A stretch of DNA of 45,178 nt. Origin: Gammaproteobacteria bacterium (GTDB lineage: Bacteria > Pseudomonadota > Gammaproteobacteria > Acidiferrobacterales > Sulfurifustaceae). The stretch covers positions 1 to 45,178 of the forward strand of contig JACQBD010000040.1 of NCBI GenBank assembly GCA_016194665.1. The letters run 5' to 3'. Each line of letters opens with the position of its first letter. The first letter of the stretch is position 1. This document shows, piece by piece, positions 18,101 through 26,251 of this stretch. The notes beneath the pieces are model-generated. The model ran no database searches and had not been told where the DNA came from. It worked only from the letters and a program-made list of their open reading frames with translations. A program made the translations under genes and the position numbers.

Positions 18101-20717
18101 GAGTATCCGAAACCAAACATACGCCGCCGGCGTCGTGACACGCGGCGATTTCCTGCTGAATATTATTGAGATTGCCGCGCGCTTCGGTGGTGAAAATTTC
18201 CAGCAGCGTTGGTTCAAGCTTGGGCAGATCGTTGGTTTCGGCTGTCGCCGGCTGCGGAATTATTTCCGCCTGTGCTGTCGCCGTCACATTCGTCGCTGTC
18301 GCCGGCGCTACGCTACCGCCCTGCGCTAAAATTTGCGCCGTATCGCGTAAAGCCGCGGTATCGACGCCATGCGCCGCGCCACCCGCCAGGGTGTCGATCA
18401 TGCGCGGCAGCACATCTTGTGTTTGTTGCAGTAAATCGCTGATCGCGGGCGAAGCCGTGACTTTGCCTTCGCGTATTCTATTAAGAATGTTTTCCACCGC
18501 CCACGACAACTCGGCGACATCGGTGGCGCCGACCATGCGCCCGCTGCCTTTGAGCGTGTGATAACCGCGGCGCAGTTCGGTTAAGGCATTTTGATTTTCG
18601 GTGTCATCGCGCCACACGACGAATTTGCGTTTGATGTTTTCCAGAACGTCGCGCGCGTCCTCGATGAAGATTTCCATGATTTCGGCGTCGAACTCTTCGT
18701 CCGCCGCCGACTTCTTCGCTGGCGGCGGTGTCGCGGCAGGAGCGCGAGTAACAGCAGGAGCGGCCGGAGATTCGGGTTTGGTTTCGGAATTAAATTCCAT
18801 CGTGGGCGCCGCCAACGCAGGCGTGGTACGCAAGGTCATGCGGCGTCCCGCCAGTGTCGACATCGCGGTGAACGATTGCTTGAGCGTAGCGATGATCTCT
18901 TCCGAAAGCCGCGCCGGATCTTCGGTCACCAGCGCCAACAGCCGGTTCATCTCGACGCTGATCTTGGCTATTTTTTCTTGCTCCAATTCTTCGGCCAAGT
19001 CCGTCAGGTTTTCCAACTGCTGCGTGAGGGTTTGCAGCGCGGCTTCGTTCTCGCGGTCATCCAGCCAGGATTCAAGACTCAGGCGAATGCCGTCAATGAA
19101 CAGCGCCGGATCGCGCTGCTTACCATGGCCGCTGCCCAAGGCGGCTTCTATTTCATGGAAGGCGGCGTCGATCAAGGCTTCTAAATTCGGACGGTCGGCG
19201 CGCAAGCCTTCGATATACGCGCCGATGGTGCCGATGCAAACCGCCAACGCGTCCATGATGGTGCTGTCGGCGACGATCGTGCCATTACGAATATTTTCCA
19301 CGTGTCGTTTGGTGGTTTCGACCAGTTCGGCGGCGCGCATTTGTCCCAAGATCTGGATCGCACCCAAAATCTGCGACAACAATTGCGGCACTTCATCCAA
19401 GGCTTGCAGGCGCGAGGTGTCGGACGCGAATCCTTCGAGCGCTTCTTCGATGCGGCTTAAATTGATGCCGACCTCGGTGGCGACGACGCTGAGCAATTGC
19501 TTGTAATCGGTCTCGGTCATTTCGGCATCCGATACTTCGATGCCTTCGGTCGCGACCGACGTTGTCGCGGTCTCCGGCGAATGCAGCGCGCGCAAGCGCT
19601 GGATCGCCTCCTCGATTTGTTTTTTCCATTCCACCGGCGAACGGCTCATGTCGCGCGTGCTGTTTTCCACCATGAGCAAGGCTTCGGCCATGGGCATGGA
19701 AACGATTTCCGGGTTGGCTATTTTTTTATCCAACACCGCGCGGCATACCTGCGCCAGCTCATCGACCAAGGCTTTCAGCATCGGCACGTTGAGCATGTCG
19801 AGCGTGCCCGCCATTTTGCGCAGCGTTTCCAGCAAGGGTTCGAGCGATACCGCGCCTTGATGCTCGGGGTCGAAATAGGTCGACATCAAATCTTGCGCGG
19901 CTTCGATTTCCTTGCCGAGCGCATTCGACACGGATTGCAAAGCTTCGGGCGTGGGCAACGCGCTGGTCTCGAGCATCGCCGGCACGTCGCCGGTGAGCTG
20001 GGATTCCAGGTCGAAAGCGCGCTTGAGCTGCGTCACCTTCGGGCCCTGCGATTTGGCTTGCGCGACTTCCCACAAAATCGCCGGGATCAAGGCTTCGGCA
20101 GTGTGGCGTAAGGCGGATTTATCCGCGCCGTCGATTATTTTTTTAATCTGCTGATCGAGGCGTGCAAAAAGTTTTTTACGCTCGGCGGTAATTTCAAGGG
20201 CGTCGTCACGCAAGGCTTCCAATAATCCGCCGGTTACCCAGAACAACTGTTCGAGCACGCTGACGGTGGTTTTGGTTTGCAGCTGTTCGAACAGCTCGGT
20301 GATGGTTTGCAGCGGTTGTTTATTGCCGGTATCGCGCAACCAATTGAGCAGCGCCGGTTGAAACACGCCGCGTAATTGTTTGGTGAGCAGGCGGTATTCA
20401 GCTTCGGAAAGTTTTTCCGCGGCGCGCTCGGCCGGCGGCGGACGCACCGACAGATCCGGCGAAAAAATTTCCAGCTCTGATATCGCCGGCGCCTGGCGCG
20501 CGCTGCGCATTTCGTTCATCAGCGCCAAGTGCCGCAAGGGCACGTCCGGCTGACCGAATTGCAGACGCGCGAGATAATCGGGCAGGGTTAAAATGCCGCG
20601 CGTGAGGACGTCGAAAACTTTGGTATCGGCAACCAGCTTGTCGCTGATGAGGGCTTCGGCCAGCGCTTCGGTTTCCTTGGCTAACATCGCCGCGCCGTCG
20701 AGCTCGACCATGAGCAA
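15120..20717 (-). CDS. chpA: ChpA, hybrid histidine kinase of the type IV pilus chemosensory system (main open frame)
   Basis: CheA-like kinase of the Chp/Pil system that controls pilus extension and retraction. Numbering from the original start (20885), the first ~650 residues are a helical ChpA-type region. Hpt domains with phospho-His motifs follow: HTLKGSGRM (near 775), HTLQGNARS (near 930) and HTLKGGARM (near 1135), separated by Ala/Pro/Glu linkers. Next come the dimerisation segment (LLNELVNYAGEVSISRSR, near 1330), the ATPase domain (IRNSLDHGIENEAERR; DDGAGLN; GRGVGMDVV), a CheW domain (about 1640-1760) and a C-terminal receiver with VVDDSLTVRK, the phospho-Asp in VMLVDIEMPRMDG and the Lys in MSKPYQ. 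At 1922 codons overall it resembles long ChpA proteins. The open frame seems to begin at a TTG (20717), but this is an artefact of an in-frame TGA at 20727-20729; the true start lies upstream (separate entry). It follows pilJ. Confidence 0.93.
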   Translation of the reverse strand: MLMVELDGAAMLAKETEALAEALISDKLVADTKVFDVLTRGILTLPDYLARLQFGQPDVPLRHLALMNEMRSARQAPAISELEIFSPDLSVRPPPAERAAEKLSEAEYRLLTKQLRGVFQPALLNWLRDTGNKQPLQTITELFEQLQTKTTVSVLEQLFWVTGGLLEALRDDALEITAERKKLFARLDQQIKKIIDGADKSALRHTAEALIPAILWEVAQAKSQGPKVTQLKRAFDLESQLTGDVPAMLETSALPTPEALQSVSNALGKEIEAAQDLMSTYFDPEHQGAVSLEPLLETLRKMAGTLDMLNVPMLKALVDELAQVCRAVLDKKIANPEIVSMPMAEALLMVENSTRDMSRSPVEWKKQIEEAIQRLRALHSPETATTSVATEGIEVSDAEMTETDYKQLLSVVATEVGINLSRIEEALEGFASDTSRLQALDEVPQLLSQILGAIQILGQMRAAELVETTKRHVENIRNGTIVADSTIMDALAVCIGTIGAYIEGLRADRPNLEALIDAAFHEIEAALGSGHGKQRDPALFIDGIRLSLESWLDDRENEAALQTLTQQLENLTDLAEELEQEKIAKISVEMNRLLALVTEDPARLSEEIIATLKQSFTAMSTLAGRRMTLRTTPALAAPTMEFNSETKPESPAAPAVTRAPAATPPPAKKSAADEEFDAEIMEIFIEDARDVLENIKRKFVVWRDDTENQNALTELRRGYHTLKGSGRMVGATDVAELSWAVENILNRIREGKVTASPAISDLLQQTQDVLPRMIDTLAGGAAHGVDTAALRDTAQILAQGGSVAPATATNVTATAQAEIIPQPATAETNDLPKLEPTLLEIFTTEARGNLNNIQQEIAACHDAGGVCLVSDTLFRSVHTLQGNARSLGLEVMTETSAEIEKLLHALKVEGIPLNETYLGLMARFQTAITQLVDLLNRGVRSAGDLRRQLIDLAHDVHAQSGHLEKSNQALMDVAGVDTDEDEIEMEQAAPPRVAEIETPIPPKPSPSAQAPTPAPTAPKAIVSADSKKPPQEAMEMEQLDPELLEIFQEEASDILETIEQALTSWRSRPDNRALVQELKRFLHTLKGGARMAGAMAMGHLSHNTETLLKNTEDGTVAIDNNFFDLLDEAHDMLLMMLDRTRSSQAMPDAHALNAKLLALSSGQAESMEPLAAEASEVEVPEVMEPAPSAVAVRAAAPEPKIEKEVKVPTSAAPAKERAPAAAVQVPALEMEAVDDADDRRELSDGDEKTWPDKMERRGGGQNQQVRVNTSLLNELVNYAGEVSISRSRMEQQIYSFRDNLGELSRNIVRFRDQIRELEIQSESQILYRMEQEGKESGDFDPLQFDRFSRLQQLSRSLSESLHDLGTIQNNLGNFVGEAEAVLQQQARINTDLQEGLMRTRMVSFSTQAARLRHIVRQTSRELDKHVELVLQGAEVEVDRNVLERMIGPFEHMIRNSLDHGIENEAERRKKSKPPTGRITIATAQEGSEVVIRFSDDGAGLNISAIRAKAMERGLLSENSTLTEEELIQFILMAGFSTAEKVTHLSGRGVGMDVVHNEVKQLGGSMSVDTERGVGTTFVIRLPLTLSITQALMVYVGDQLFAVPLGSVVNIIEFPVEKLSSVSMGKNPLLSHNELVYPYMHLGNRLGIPSTPRNGKKVPVLLARTGTREVAIQVDALAGTREVVIKSIGPQLSELKGLSGATILGDGRIILILDIPGLWYRDDVVHFEHRPTGKVAQEVRQRPLIMVVDDSLTVRKITSKHLQKRGMDVAVAKDGIDAVEQLREHVPDVMLVDIEMPRMDGYELTSRVRSDEKLKHIPIIMITSRAGAKHRQKAFELGVDLYMSKPYQEDELFKNIDALLAKGRAS

Positions 20718-20885
20718 GGGGCCGACTCATTGATGTAAGTGCTTACCGCAAAACCGCAGACGCGTTTTATCGGTGGGATTTTCGACGAACGACTCTAAAG
20801 CCAGACGCGCTTGCTTCAGCGTCTCGTCTATCTCGGTCTTGACCCACCCGAGCGTGCTCAGGTCAATTTTACTGTGCGTGCTCAT
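20718..20885 (-). pseudogene. chpA: Displaced N-terminus of chpA, cut off by an in-frame TGA
   Basis: Reading from ATG at 20885 gives MSTHSKIDLSTLGWVKTEID, then ETLKQARLALESFVENPTDK and TRLRFCGKHLHQ, then TGA (20727-20729), then VGPLLMVELDGAAML in the same frame. This is the normal ChpA beginning, where the family has HLHQV.GxLxMVEL. The codon count across the stop is right, but the DNA CAATGAGTCGGC would read Gln-Val-Ser-Gly as CAAGTGAGTGGC, i.e. one G lost and one C gained eight bases later. That pattern fits two compensating single-base indels. Either a sequencing error or a real nonsense mutation produces it. Confidence 0.88.
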
Positions 20886-20980
20886 TTAAATTTGCAACAC
20901 TCCGCCGCGTTTCATTTTCCGGCTTGGCCGTCAGAACGCATGCCTCAACCGAGTGAAGCGCTCGGCGTCGGCGTTATTTA

Positions 20981-23116
20981 TTAGGCCGGTAACTTGAAGC
21001 CCGCCACGGAGGCCTGGAGTTCGCGCGCCAGATCGGACAACTTGCCGATGGCTTCCGCCGTCTGGCGGCTGCCCGATGAGGTCAGCGTGGTGGTCTCCTG
21101 AATCTTGGCCATGTTGCCCGACACGTCGGTCGCGGTTTGCGATTGCCGCTGCGCGTCGCGCGCGATATTAACGATCAGGCTCGACAGCTGTTCGGACACC
21201 GATTCGATTTCGCCCAGCGCTTGGCCGGCGGCGTCCGCCAGCCGCGTCGCTTGCACCACGCCGTTGGTGGCTTGCTCCATCGACGCCACCGCTTCGTTGG
21301 TGTCGGCTTGAATCGTCTTGACGAGATCGGCGATTTGCTTGGTGGCTTCGGCTGAGCGTTCCGCGAGTCGTTGAACTTCGTCCGCGACCACCGCGAAACC
21401 GCGTCCGGCTTCACCCGCCATCGCCGCTTGAATCGCTGCGTTCAACGAAAGAATGTTGGTTTGTTCGGCGATGTCGTTAATCAGTTCCACGATTTCACCG
21501 ATCTGTTGCGAGGATTCGCCGAGACGCTTAATACGCTTAGCGGTTTCTTGAATCTGCTCGCGCATTTCATCCATACCCTTGATGGTGTCTTGCACCGCCG
21601 CGGCACCGCGTTTGGCGGTGGCCACCGAACCTTGCGCCACTTCGGCGGAACGTTCGGCGCTCTTGGACATGTCTTGCATCGAGCGCGCCATCGCCACCAT
21701 CTTGCCGGTGGCTTCGGTAATCTGCGCCGCTTGACGCAAGGCCGCTTCGGTCAACTCAGTGGCGGTCTGACGGGAGTGCTCGGAAGCCACGGCCACTTGT
21801 TGCGCTGCATTCTTAATGCGCACCACCAAGTTTCTCATTTCGCGCACCGCGTAATTGATCGAGTCCGCGATCGCGCCCGTGATCTGCTCGGTCACTTCCG
21901 GTTGAATGGTTAAGTCACCGTCGGCCAAGTCGCCCATCTCATCGAGCAGTTTCAAAATAGCGTCTTGCGATTGGCGGTTTTGATCGGAGCTGGCGCGCGC
22001 ACGATCGCGCGCGTCCATGACCAATTTACGCGCTAATAAAAACAAGAACAGCAGCGAAGCAAAACCGGCGACAAAAATAGCCGTGCGCACGCCGGCGCGC
22101 TGTTCGGTTAAACTCGAGTAGGCGTCGACCAGTTCTCTGGATTTTTTAAGCACCGGATCGGACTGTTCGAACACCGTTTGACTGGCGCGTTGCGACACGA
22201 ACAGTTCCGCGGCGTTGCCTAAAATACTTTCCACGTGATTATTAATTTCACCGAAAATCGCCGACGACTCATCAAGTTTGGAACGCACCACCGCCGGCGC
22301 CTGCGCGCGGATTTTTTGATCGGATTCTTTGAACAGCTTGGCGTCTTTACCGAACTGCGCCGCCGCCACCGCCGCTTCGTTGCCGCCTTGCGAGAATAAA
22401 TTCACGTCTTTGGCGATACGTTGCGACAGCATGCCTTGACGGCTGGCGAGATAAATCTGATCTTGCTTCATGCCGGACTTGGCGCCGAGTTCCACCACTT
22501 CGTCGGAAATGGCGAGTAACATCGGGCTCATTTGGTTAATCGCCATCACCGAGTCATGCATGCTAAACAGCGATTTTTCCAGCGACAGAATTTGGTCGAC
22601 TTGCGCGCGTAAACCTTCATTCGGTTTCGGCGACCACATCTTAATGACTTCTTTCAGCTGGCTCTGCGCGATGTCGGGCGGGCTCGCGGTTACGCCCATA
22701 CTGGGATTACCGTCGCGCAAGGCGGTGACGATCGCGTCGAATTTATCGCGCGAATCTTTCAAGGTCTTAAACGCCATCGGTTCGCCCACCACCGCTTCGC
22801 GTGCGTCCTTCGCCAAGCGTTGCGATAACATCAACAGCTGCGACGATTGTTCGATGTATTTGGATTCGCGCTCGGATCGTTGCGCGTTGATCACCAGCAA
22901 CCAGATCATCGCGATCATGGCGAGCACCATGCCGCCCAATAGGAACGGCAAGCCGCCCAGCATGTTTTTTATCCCGCCGCCGAGCAGCGAAGAACCGGAG
23001 CGACCGCCACCGGCCGACCCACCGGATGATGCAACCGCCGCGTCTTCCGAAAGATCGATAATGTCCTCGGAAGGCTGGTCCATCAAACCATCTTGTGCTG
23101 AATTTTTCTTCGCCAT
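20981..23116 (-). CDS. pilJ: PilJ, methyl-accepting chemotaxis-type receptor for type IV pili
   Basis: A 711-residue inner-membrane chemoreceptor. The N-terminal cytoplasmic tail is Gly/Ser rich ([14 protein letters not shown]); membrane segments lie at about 50-72 ([20 protein letters not shown]) and 345-365 ([20 protein letters not shown]). Between them is the periplasmic PilJ-type domain pair ([16 protein letters not shown]... and [20 protein letters not shown]), which is specific to pilus receptors. A HAMP-like region follows, then a coiled-coil signalling domain whose hairpin tip is [20 protein letters not shown], with [10 protein letters not shown] after it (about 560-590). I chose the ATG at 23116 because AGGTGG lies five bases before it; a GTG at 23125 is the alternative. 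No methyltransferase gene (pilK) follows it, unlike in Pseudomonas. Confidence 0.95.
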   Translation of the reverse strand: MAKKNSAQDGLMDQPSEDIIDLSEDAAVASSGGSAGGGRSGSSLLGGGIKNMLGGLPFLLGGMVLAMIAMIWLLVINAQRSERESKYIEQSSQLLMLSQRLAKDAREAVVGEPMAFKTLKDSRDKFDAIVTALRDGNPSMGVTASPPDIAQSQLKEVIKMWSPKPNEGLRAQVDQILSLEKSLFSMHDSVMAINQMSPMLLAISDEVVELGAKSGMKQDQIYLASRQGMLSQRIAKDVNLFSQGGNEAAVAAAQFGKDAKLFKESDQKIRAQAPAVVRSKLDESSAIFGEINNHVESILGNAAELFVSQRASQTVFEQSDPVLKKSRELVDAYSSLTEQRAGVRTAIFVAGFASLLFLFLLARKLVMDARDRARASSDQNRQSQDAILKLLDEMGDLADGDLTIQPEVTEQITGAIADSINYAVREMRNLVVRIKNAAQQVAVASEHSRQTATELTEAALRQAAQITEATGKMVAMARSMQDMSKSAERSAEVAQGSVATAKRGAAAVQDTIKGMDEMREQIQETAKRIKRLGESSQQIGEIVELINDIAEQTNILSLNAAIQAAMAGEAGRGFAVVADEVQRLAERSAEATKQIADLVKTIQADTNEAVASMEQATNGVVQATRLADAAGQALGEIESVSEQLSSLIVNIARDAQRQSQTATDVSGNMAKIQETTTLTSSGSRQTAEAIGKLSDLARELQASVAGFKLPA

Positions 23117-23195
23117 ACTGTCCACCTCATCTCATCTGAGATCTATCAACGTTTTTACCTGCCCCCATAAGGGTTCACCCACTGCTGCAACCTTG

Positions 23196-23738
23196 CTACG
23201 CGGCGACATGCCGAAACGACGGATTTTCCACCAGCGATTTCATATCGAATACGCCCCACAATATGTTGTCGCGCAAGAAAGCGCCGTTTAACTGCACCAC
23301 CACCGGATCGTCCAAGCCGGAAAGATCCTGGCGCTCCAATTCTTCGTCGAAATGCCGCAAGCCCAATACTTCGTTCACCAGCAAACCGGTATTAAAACCC
23401 GGCGCATTCATGATCAGCATGCGCGCCTTGTCGTCGTTATAAACCGGCGGCTTGCCGAAGTACTCGGGCAAATCGACGATGGTAATTAAATTGCCGCGCA
23501 CGTTGGCCACGCCTTTCAACCACGCCTTCACGCCGGGTACCAGCGTCATCGGCGGCGGCGGTAAAATTTCCAGTACATGGTCCAAGGGCGTCACCAACAT
23601 CACGTCACCCACGCGGAAGCCGACACCGGACCATAGCTTCACCGCCTCGGTTTCTTGCGGCAAACCGGGCGCGCTCTCCAAACTCTCTTGCTGCATTTTA
23701 TTCAGCAGCTCAAACGGATCTTGGCGAGTCTTGGCCAT
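23196..23738 (-). CDS. pilI: PilI, CheW-like adaptor
   Basis: A 180-residue CheW-domain protein that links PilJ receptors to ChpA. After a 30-residue leader (DPFELLNKMQQESLESAPGL) comes the CheW fold: WSGVGFRVGDVMLVTPLDHV, LVPGVKAWLKGVANVRGNLI, TIVDLPEYFGKP, and VNEVLGLRHFDEELE. The GVANVRG and IVDL strings are the classic receptor/kinase-binding elements. It lies two bases after pilH and 79 bases before pilJ, inside the pilG-pilH-pilI-pilJ-chpA run. Confidence 0.94.
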   Translation of the reverse strand: MAKTRQDPFELLNKMQQESLESAPGLPQETEAVKLWSGVGFRVGDVMLVTPLDHVLEILPPPPMTLVPGVKAWLKGVANVRGNLITIVDLPEYFGKPPVYNDDKARMLIMNAPGFNTGLLVNEVLGLRHFDEELERQDLSGLDDPVVVQLNGAFLRDNILWGVFDMKSLVENPSFRHVAA

Positions 23739-23740
23739 GA

Positions 23741-24103
23741 CTACAGTCCTTTAATCTTTTCCATCAAAATCTTTTCAACCACCGGTTTGACGATGTAATC
23801 CTTGGCGCCTTGACGAATGCCCCAAGCCTTATCCGTTTCTTGACCTTTGGTCGAGCAAACGATAACCGGTATCGACGACGTTTCGGGGTCCTTGCTGATG
23901 GCGCGCGTGGCTTCAAAGCCACTCATGCCCGGCATGACGATATCCATCAGCACTAGATCCGGTTTGTCTTTTTTTACTTTAGCGATACCTTCTTCGCCGC
24001 TGGTGGCGGTGCTGACGGTGTAGCCATTTTTCTTCAGCATCTCGCTCAATAGGTGCGTATCGGTTGCCGAATCGTCGACGATTAATACATTTTTTATTGC
24101 CAT
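23741..24103 (-). CDS. pilH: PilH, single-domain response regulator
   Basis: A 120-residue CheY-like receiver. It has the acidic pair in VLIVDDSATD (residues 10-11), the phospho-acceptor Asp in LVLMDIVMPGMSGFEAT (about 52), the Thr/Ser position in VIVCSTKGQETD and the Lys in YIVKPV (about 108). In the Chp system PilH is the receiver linked to pilus retraction (PilT side) or acting as a phosphate sink. WGIRQGAKDYIVKP with TDKAWG is PilH-typical. It is followed two bases later by pilI. Confidence 0.94.
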   Translation of the reverse strand: MAIKNVLIVDDSATDTHLLSEMLKKNGYTVSTATSGEEGIAKVKKDKPDLVLMDIVMPGMSGFEATRAISKDPETSSIPVIVCSTKGQETDKAWGIRQGAKDYIVKPVVEKILMEKIKGL

Positions 24104-24161
24104 GGGACCGCTCCAGTCATCTCGTAATATTTAAAAAATCTCAAATCGTAATACATGTTTT

Positions 24162-24527
24162 TCAATGTACGTATTTGTTGATCACATCGATCAGCTCTTC
24201 CTGCGTAAACGGTTTGTTGACGTGTTCTTCCGAACCGGCGATGCGTCCGCGCGCGCGATCAAACAATCCGTCCTTGCTCGACAGCATGATCACCGGCGTA
24301 TCTCGGAACTTCTTATTGTTCTTGATCAGCTGACAAGTTTGATATCCATCCAACCGCGGCATCATGATGTCGACAAAAATAATGTCCGGCAGATTATCCG
24401 TAATCATCGACATAGCCTCGAAACCATCGGCGGCGGTGAACACTTCGTATCCCGCCTTCTTCAGTAAGGCCTCGGCCGTGCGACGTATGGTGTTGCTGTC
24501 GTCGATGATCATCACCTTAATACTCAC
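24162..24527 (-). CDS. pilG: PilG, single-domain response regulator
   Basis: A CheY-like receiver of 121 residues that, in Pseudomonas, promotes pilus extension and feeds into cAMP control. Motifs: VMIIDDSNTIRRTAEALLKK, the phospho-Asp in IIFVDIMMPRLDGYQTCQLI and NKPFTQEELI at the C-terminus, all PilG hallmarks; KNNKKFRDTPVIMLSSKDGL is also conserved. I set the start at GTG 24527 (MSIKVMIIDD), preceded by GAGG; the frame can be extended to a TTG at 24551 but the extra residues look non-conserved. It is the first gene of the minus-strand Chp cluster and is divergent from gshA. Confidence 0.94.
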   Translation of the reverse strand: MSIKVMIIDDSNTIRRTAEALLKKAGYEVFTAADGFEAMSMITDNLPDIIFVDIMMPRLDGYQTCQLIKNNKKFRDTPVIMLSSKDGLFDRARGRIAGSEEHVNKPFTQEELIDVINKYVH

Positions 24528-24888
24528 ATGCGCTACCCTCGCCGAAGCCAAATCCCATTAGGTTATTTTTAAAAACATGAAAGCCAGATTGGTATGATGT
24601 AATTTATATAATTATTCATCTATAACAATGATTTCGTAGCACAAATTTTATCCAAAATCCATGTACGCAACCGCGTCGGGCATTCCCTAAACAATATAGT
24701 CTATGCGCCAGACAACGGGGTGGAATCTCTAAAAAAGCATTGCGCCCCACTCTAACCCCCGGCAGACTCGCTAAAAACTCCGGGAAAGACAGCAGAAATC
24801 ATGCCAAAGGGTGCTAGGGCATATTCTGCCAACAACCAATCGGCTACTATGGGGCAGGTCACCATTTTGACTAAATGCCAGGGAAACT
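24528..24888. other. Divergent intergenic region between pilG and gshA
   Basis: About 360 bases with no gene. The pilG side (24590-24650) is very AT-rich (TTTATATAATTATTCATC) and likely contains the Chp operon promoter. The gshA side has TACTAT about 40 bases before the ATG as a possible -10 box, without a good -35. No clear operator, riboswitch or terminator was found. Positions of promoters here are guesses. Confidence 0.35.
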
Positions 24889-26229
24889 ATGGGTAACGAA
24901 TCACGACCGGCGGTTCCGCATTTAACCACGGCCCTGACCGGGCCGTTACAGAAAATCGAAACGCACCTGCTGCAAAACCAGGCGAGCATCGAACGCTGGT
25001 TTCGTTCGCAATGGCAGCGCAACCCGGCGCCGTTTTATTGTTCGGTGGATTTGCGCAACGCCGGATTTAAGCTGGCGCCGGTCGACACTAATTTATTTCC
25101 CGCTGGGTTCAATAATTTAAATCCGGCGTTCCGCTCGTTGGCGGTGCAAGCCGTGCAAGCGGCGCTGGAACGCATTTGTCCCAGCGCCGGCGGCGTGCTG
25201 CTGATCCCGGAAAATCACACGCGCAACATGTTTTATTTCGAAAGTCTGGCGGCGCTGATAGAAATACTCAGTCTCGCGGGTCTGCGTGTACGCGTCGGTT
25301 CGCTGCTGCCCGATTTGCGCGAACCGAAAATCATCGAATTAACTTCCGGACGGCGCATCACACTCGAACCGCTGCTGCGCCAAGGCGATAAGCTCAGCGT
25401 CGCCGATTTCGATCCGTGCTTTATCTTGTTGAACAACGATCTATCCGCCGGTTTGCCGCCGATTCTGCAAAATCTATCGCAGCCCGTAGTGCCGCCGTTG
25501 TCGCTCGGATGGTGGAATCGTCTTAAATCTTCGCACTTCAGTCACTATCGCAGCATCGCCGCGGAATTCGCCGACATCGTGCAAATCGATCCATGGTTAA
25601 TCGATCCGGTTTTCCGCAAATGCGGCAAAATCGATTTTGAGAAACGCACCGGCGAAGAATGTCTCGCGACCTACGTGGACGAAGTGCTGGCCGAAACGCG
25701 CGTGAAGTATCGCGAATACGGCATCGATCAAGAACCTTTCGTGATCGTGAAAGCCGACGCCGGCACTTACGGCATGGCCATCATGTCGGTCAAGAGCGCC
25801 GATGAAGTGCACGCGCTTAATCGCAAACAGCGCAACAAGATGGCGCATATTAAAGAAGGCCACGCCGTCACCGACGTGATGGTGCAAGAAGGCGTGTATA
25901 CCTTCGAAACTTGGGCCGACAAAAATGCCGTGGCTGAACCGGTGGTCTACATGATCGACCATTTCGTCATCGGCGGTTTTTATCGCGTGCACACCGAACG
26001 CGGCATCGATGAGAATTTAAACGCTCCCGGCATGCAGTTCGAACCGCTGGCTTTCGCCGGTCCCTGTTGTTATCCCGATCCTTATCAAGCACCCGATACC
26101 AACCCTAATCGGTTTTATGCCTACGGCGTGATTGCGCGTTTGGCGCTGCTCGCGGCCGCCCGCGAATCGAAAGAAGCCACCGATGCCTTAAGCCAGCAAG
26201 CCGAAGGTTTGCGCAAAGCCGGTTCTTAA
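24889..26229 (+). CDS. gshA: Glutamate-cysteine ligase, proteobacterial GshA type (Acidithiobacillus/Nitrosomonas family)
   Basis: Makes gamma-glutamylcysteine from glutamate, cysteine and ATP, the first step of glutathione synthesis. The 446-residue protein is unrelated in sequence to E. coli GshA and belongs to the family modelled as gshA_ferroox. Its hallmark is SVDLRNAGFKLAPVDTNLFP followed by AGFNNLN (about residues 49-75). Others are LLIPENHTRNMFYFESL, FVIVKADAGTYGMAIMSV (ATP-grasp-like nucleotide site), MVQEGVYTFETW, and VYMIDHFVIGGFYRVHTERG with the DENLNAPGMQFEPLAF tail. It lies 22 bases before gshB, so the two form an operon. Pseudomonas has no gshA at this place. Confidence 0.93.
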   Translation: MGNESRPAVPHLTTALTGPLQKIETHLLQNQASIERWFRSQWQRNPAPFYCSVDLRNAGFKLAPVDTNLFPAGFNNLNPAFRSLAVQAVQAALERICPSAGGVLLIPENHTRNMFYFESLAALIEILSLAGLRVRVGSLLPDLREPKIIELTSGRRITLEPLLRQGDKLSVADFDPCFILLNNDLSAGLPPILQNLSQPVVPPLSLGWWNRLKSSHFSHYRSIAAEFADIVQIDPWLIDPVFRKCGKIDFEKRTGEECLATYVDEVLAETRVKYREYGIDQEPFVIVKADAGTYGMAIMSVKSADEVHALNRKQRNKMAHIKEGHAVTDVMVQEGVYTFETWADKNAVAEPVVYMIDHFVIGGFYRVHTERGIDENLNAPGMQFEPLAFAGPCCYPDPYQAPDTNPNRFYAYGVIARLALLAAARESKEATDALSQQAEGLRKAGS

Positions 26230-26251
26230 ATACCGGTTTAAGCTACCCTCC

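Noticed and set aside
18591-19506. Open frames opposite chpA (197 and 301 codons)
   Set aside because: Low-complexity Ser/Arg/Ala-rich translations with no ribosome site; shadows of chpA.
20727-20729. Selenocysteine or programmed read-through at the chpA TGA
   Set aside because: The site is a structural position of the ChpA N-terminus where relatives have ordinary residues, no hairpin resembling a SECIS follows, and two compensating indels explain the DNA better.
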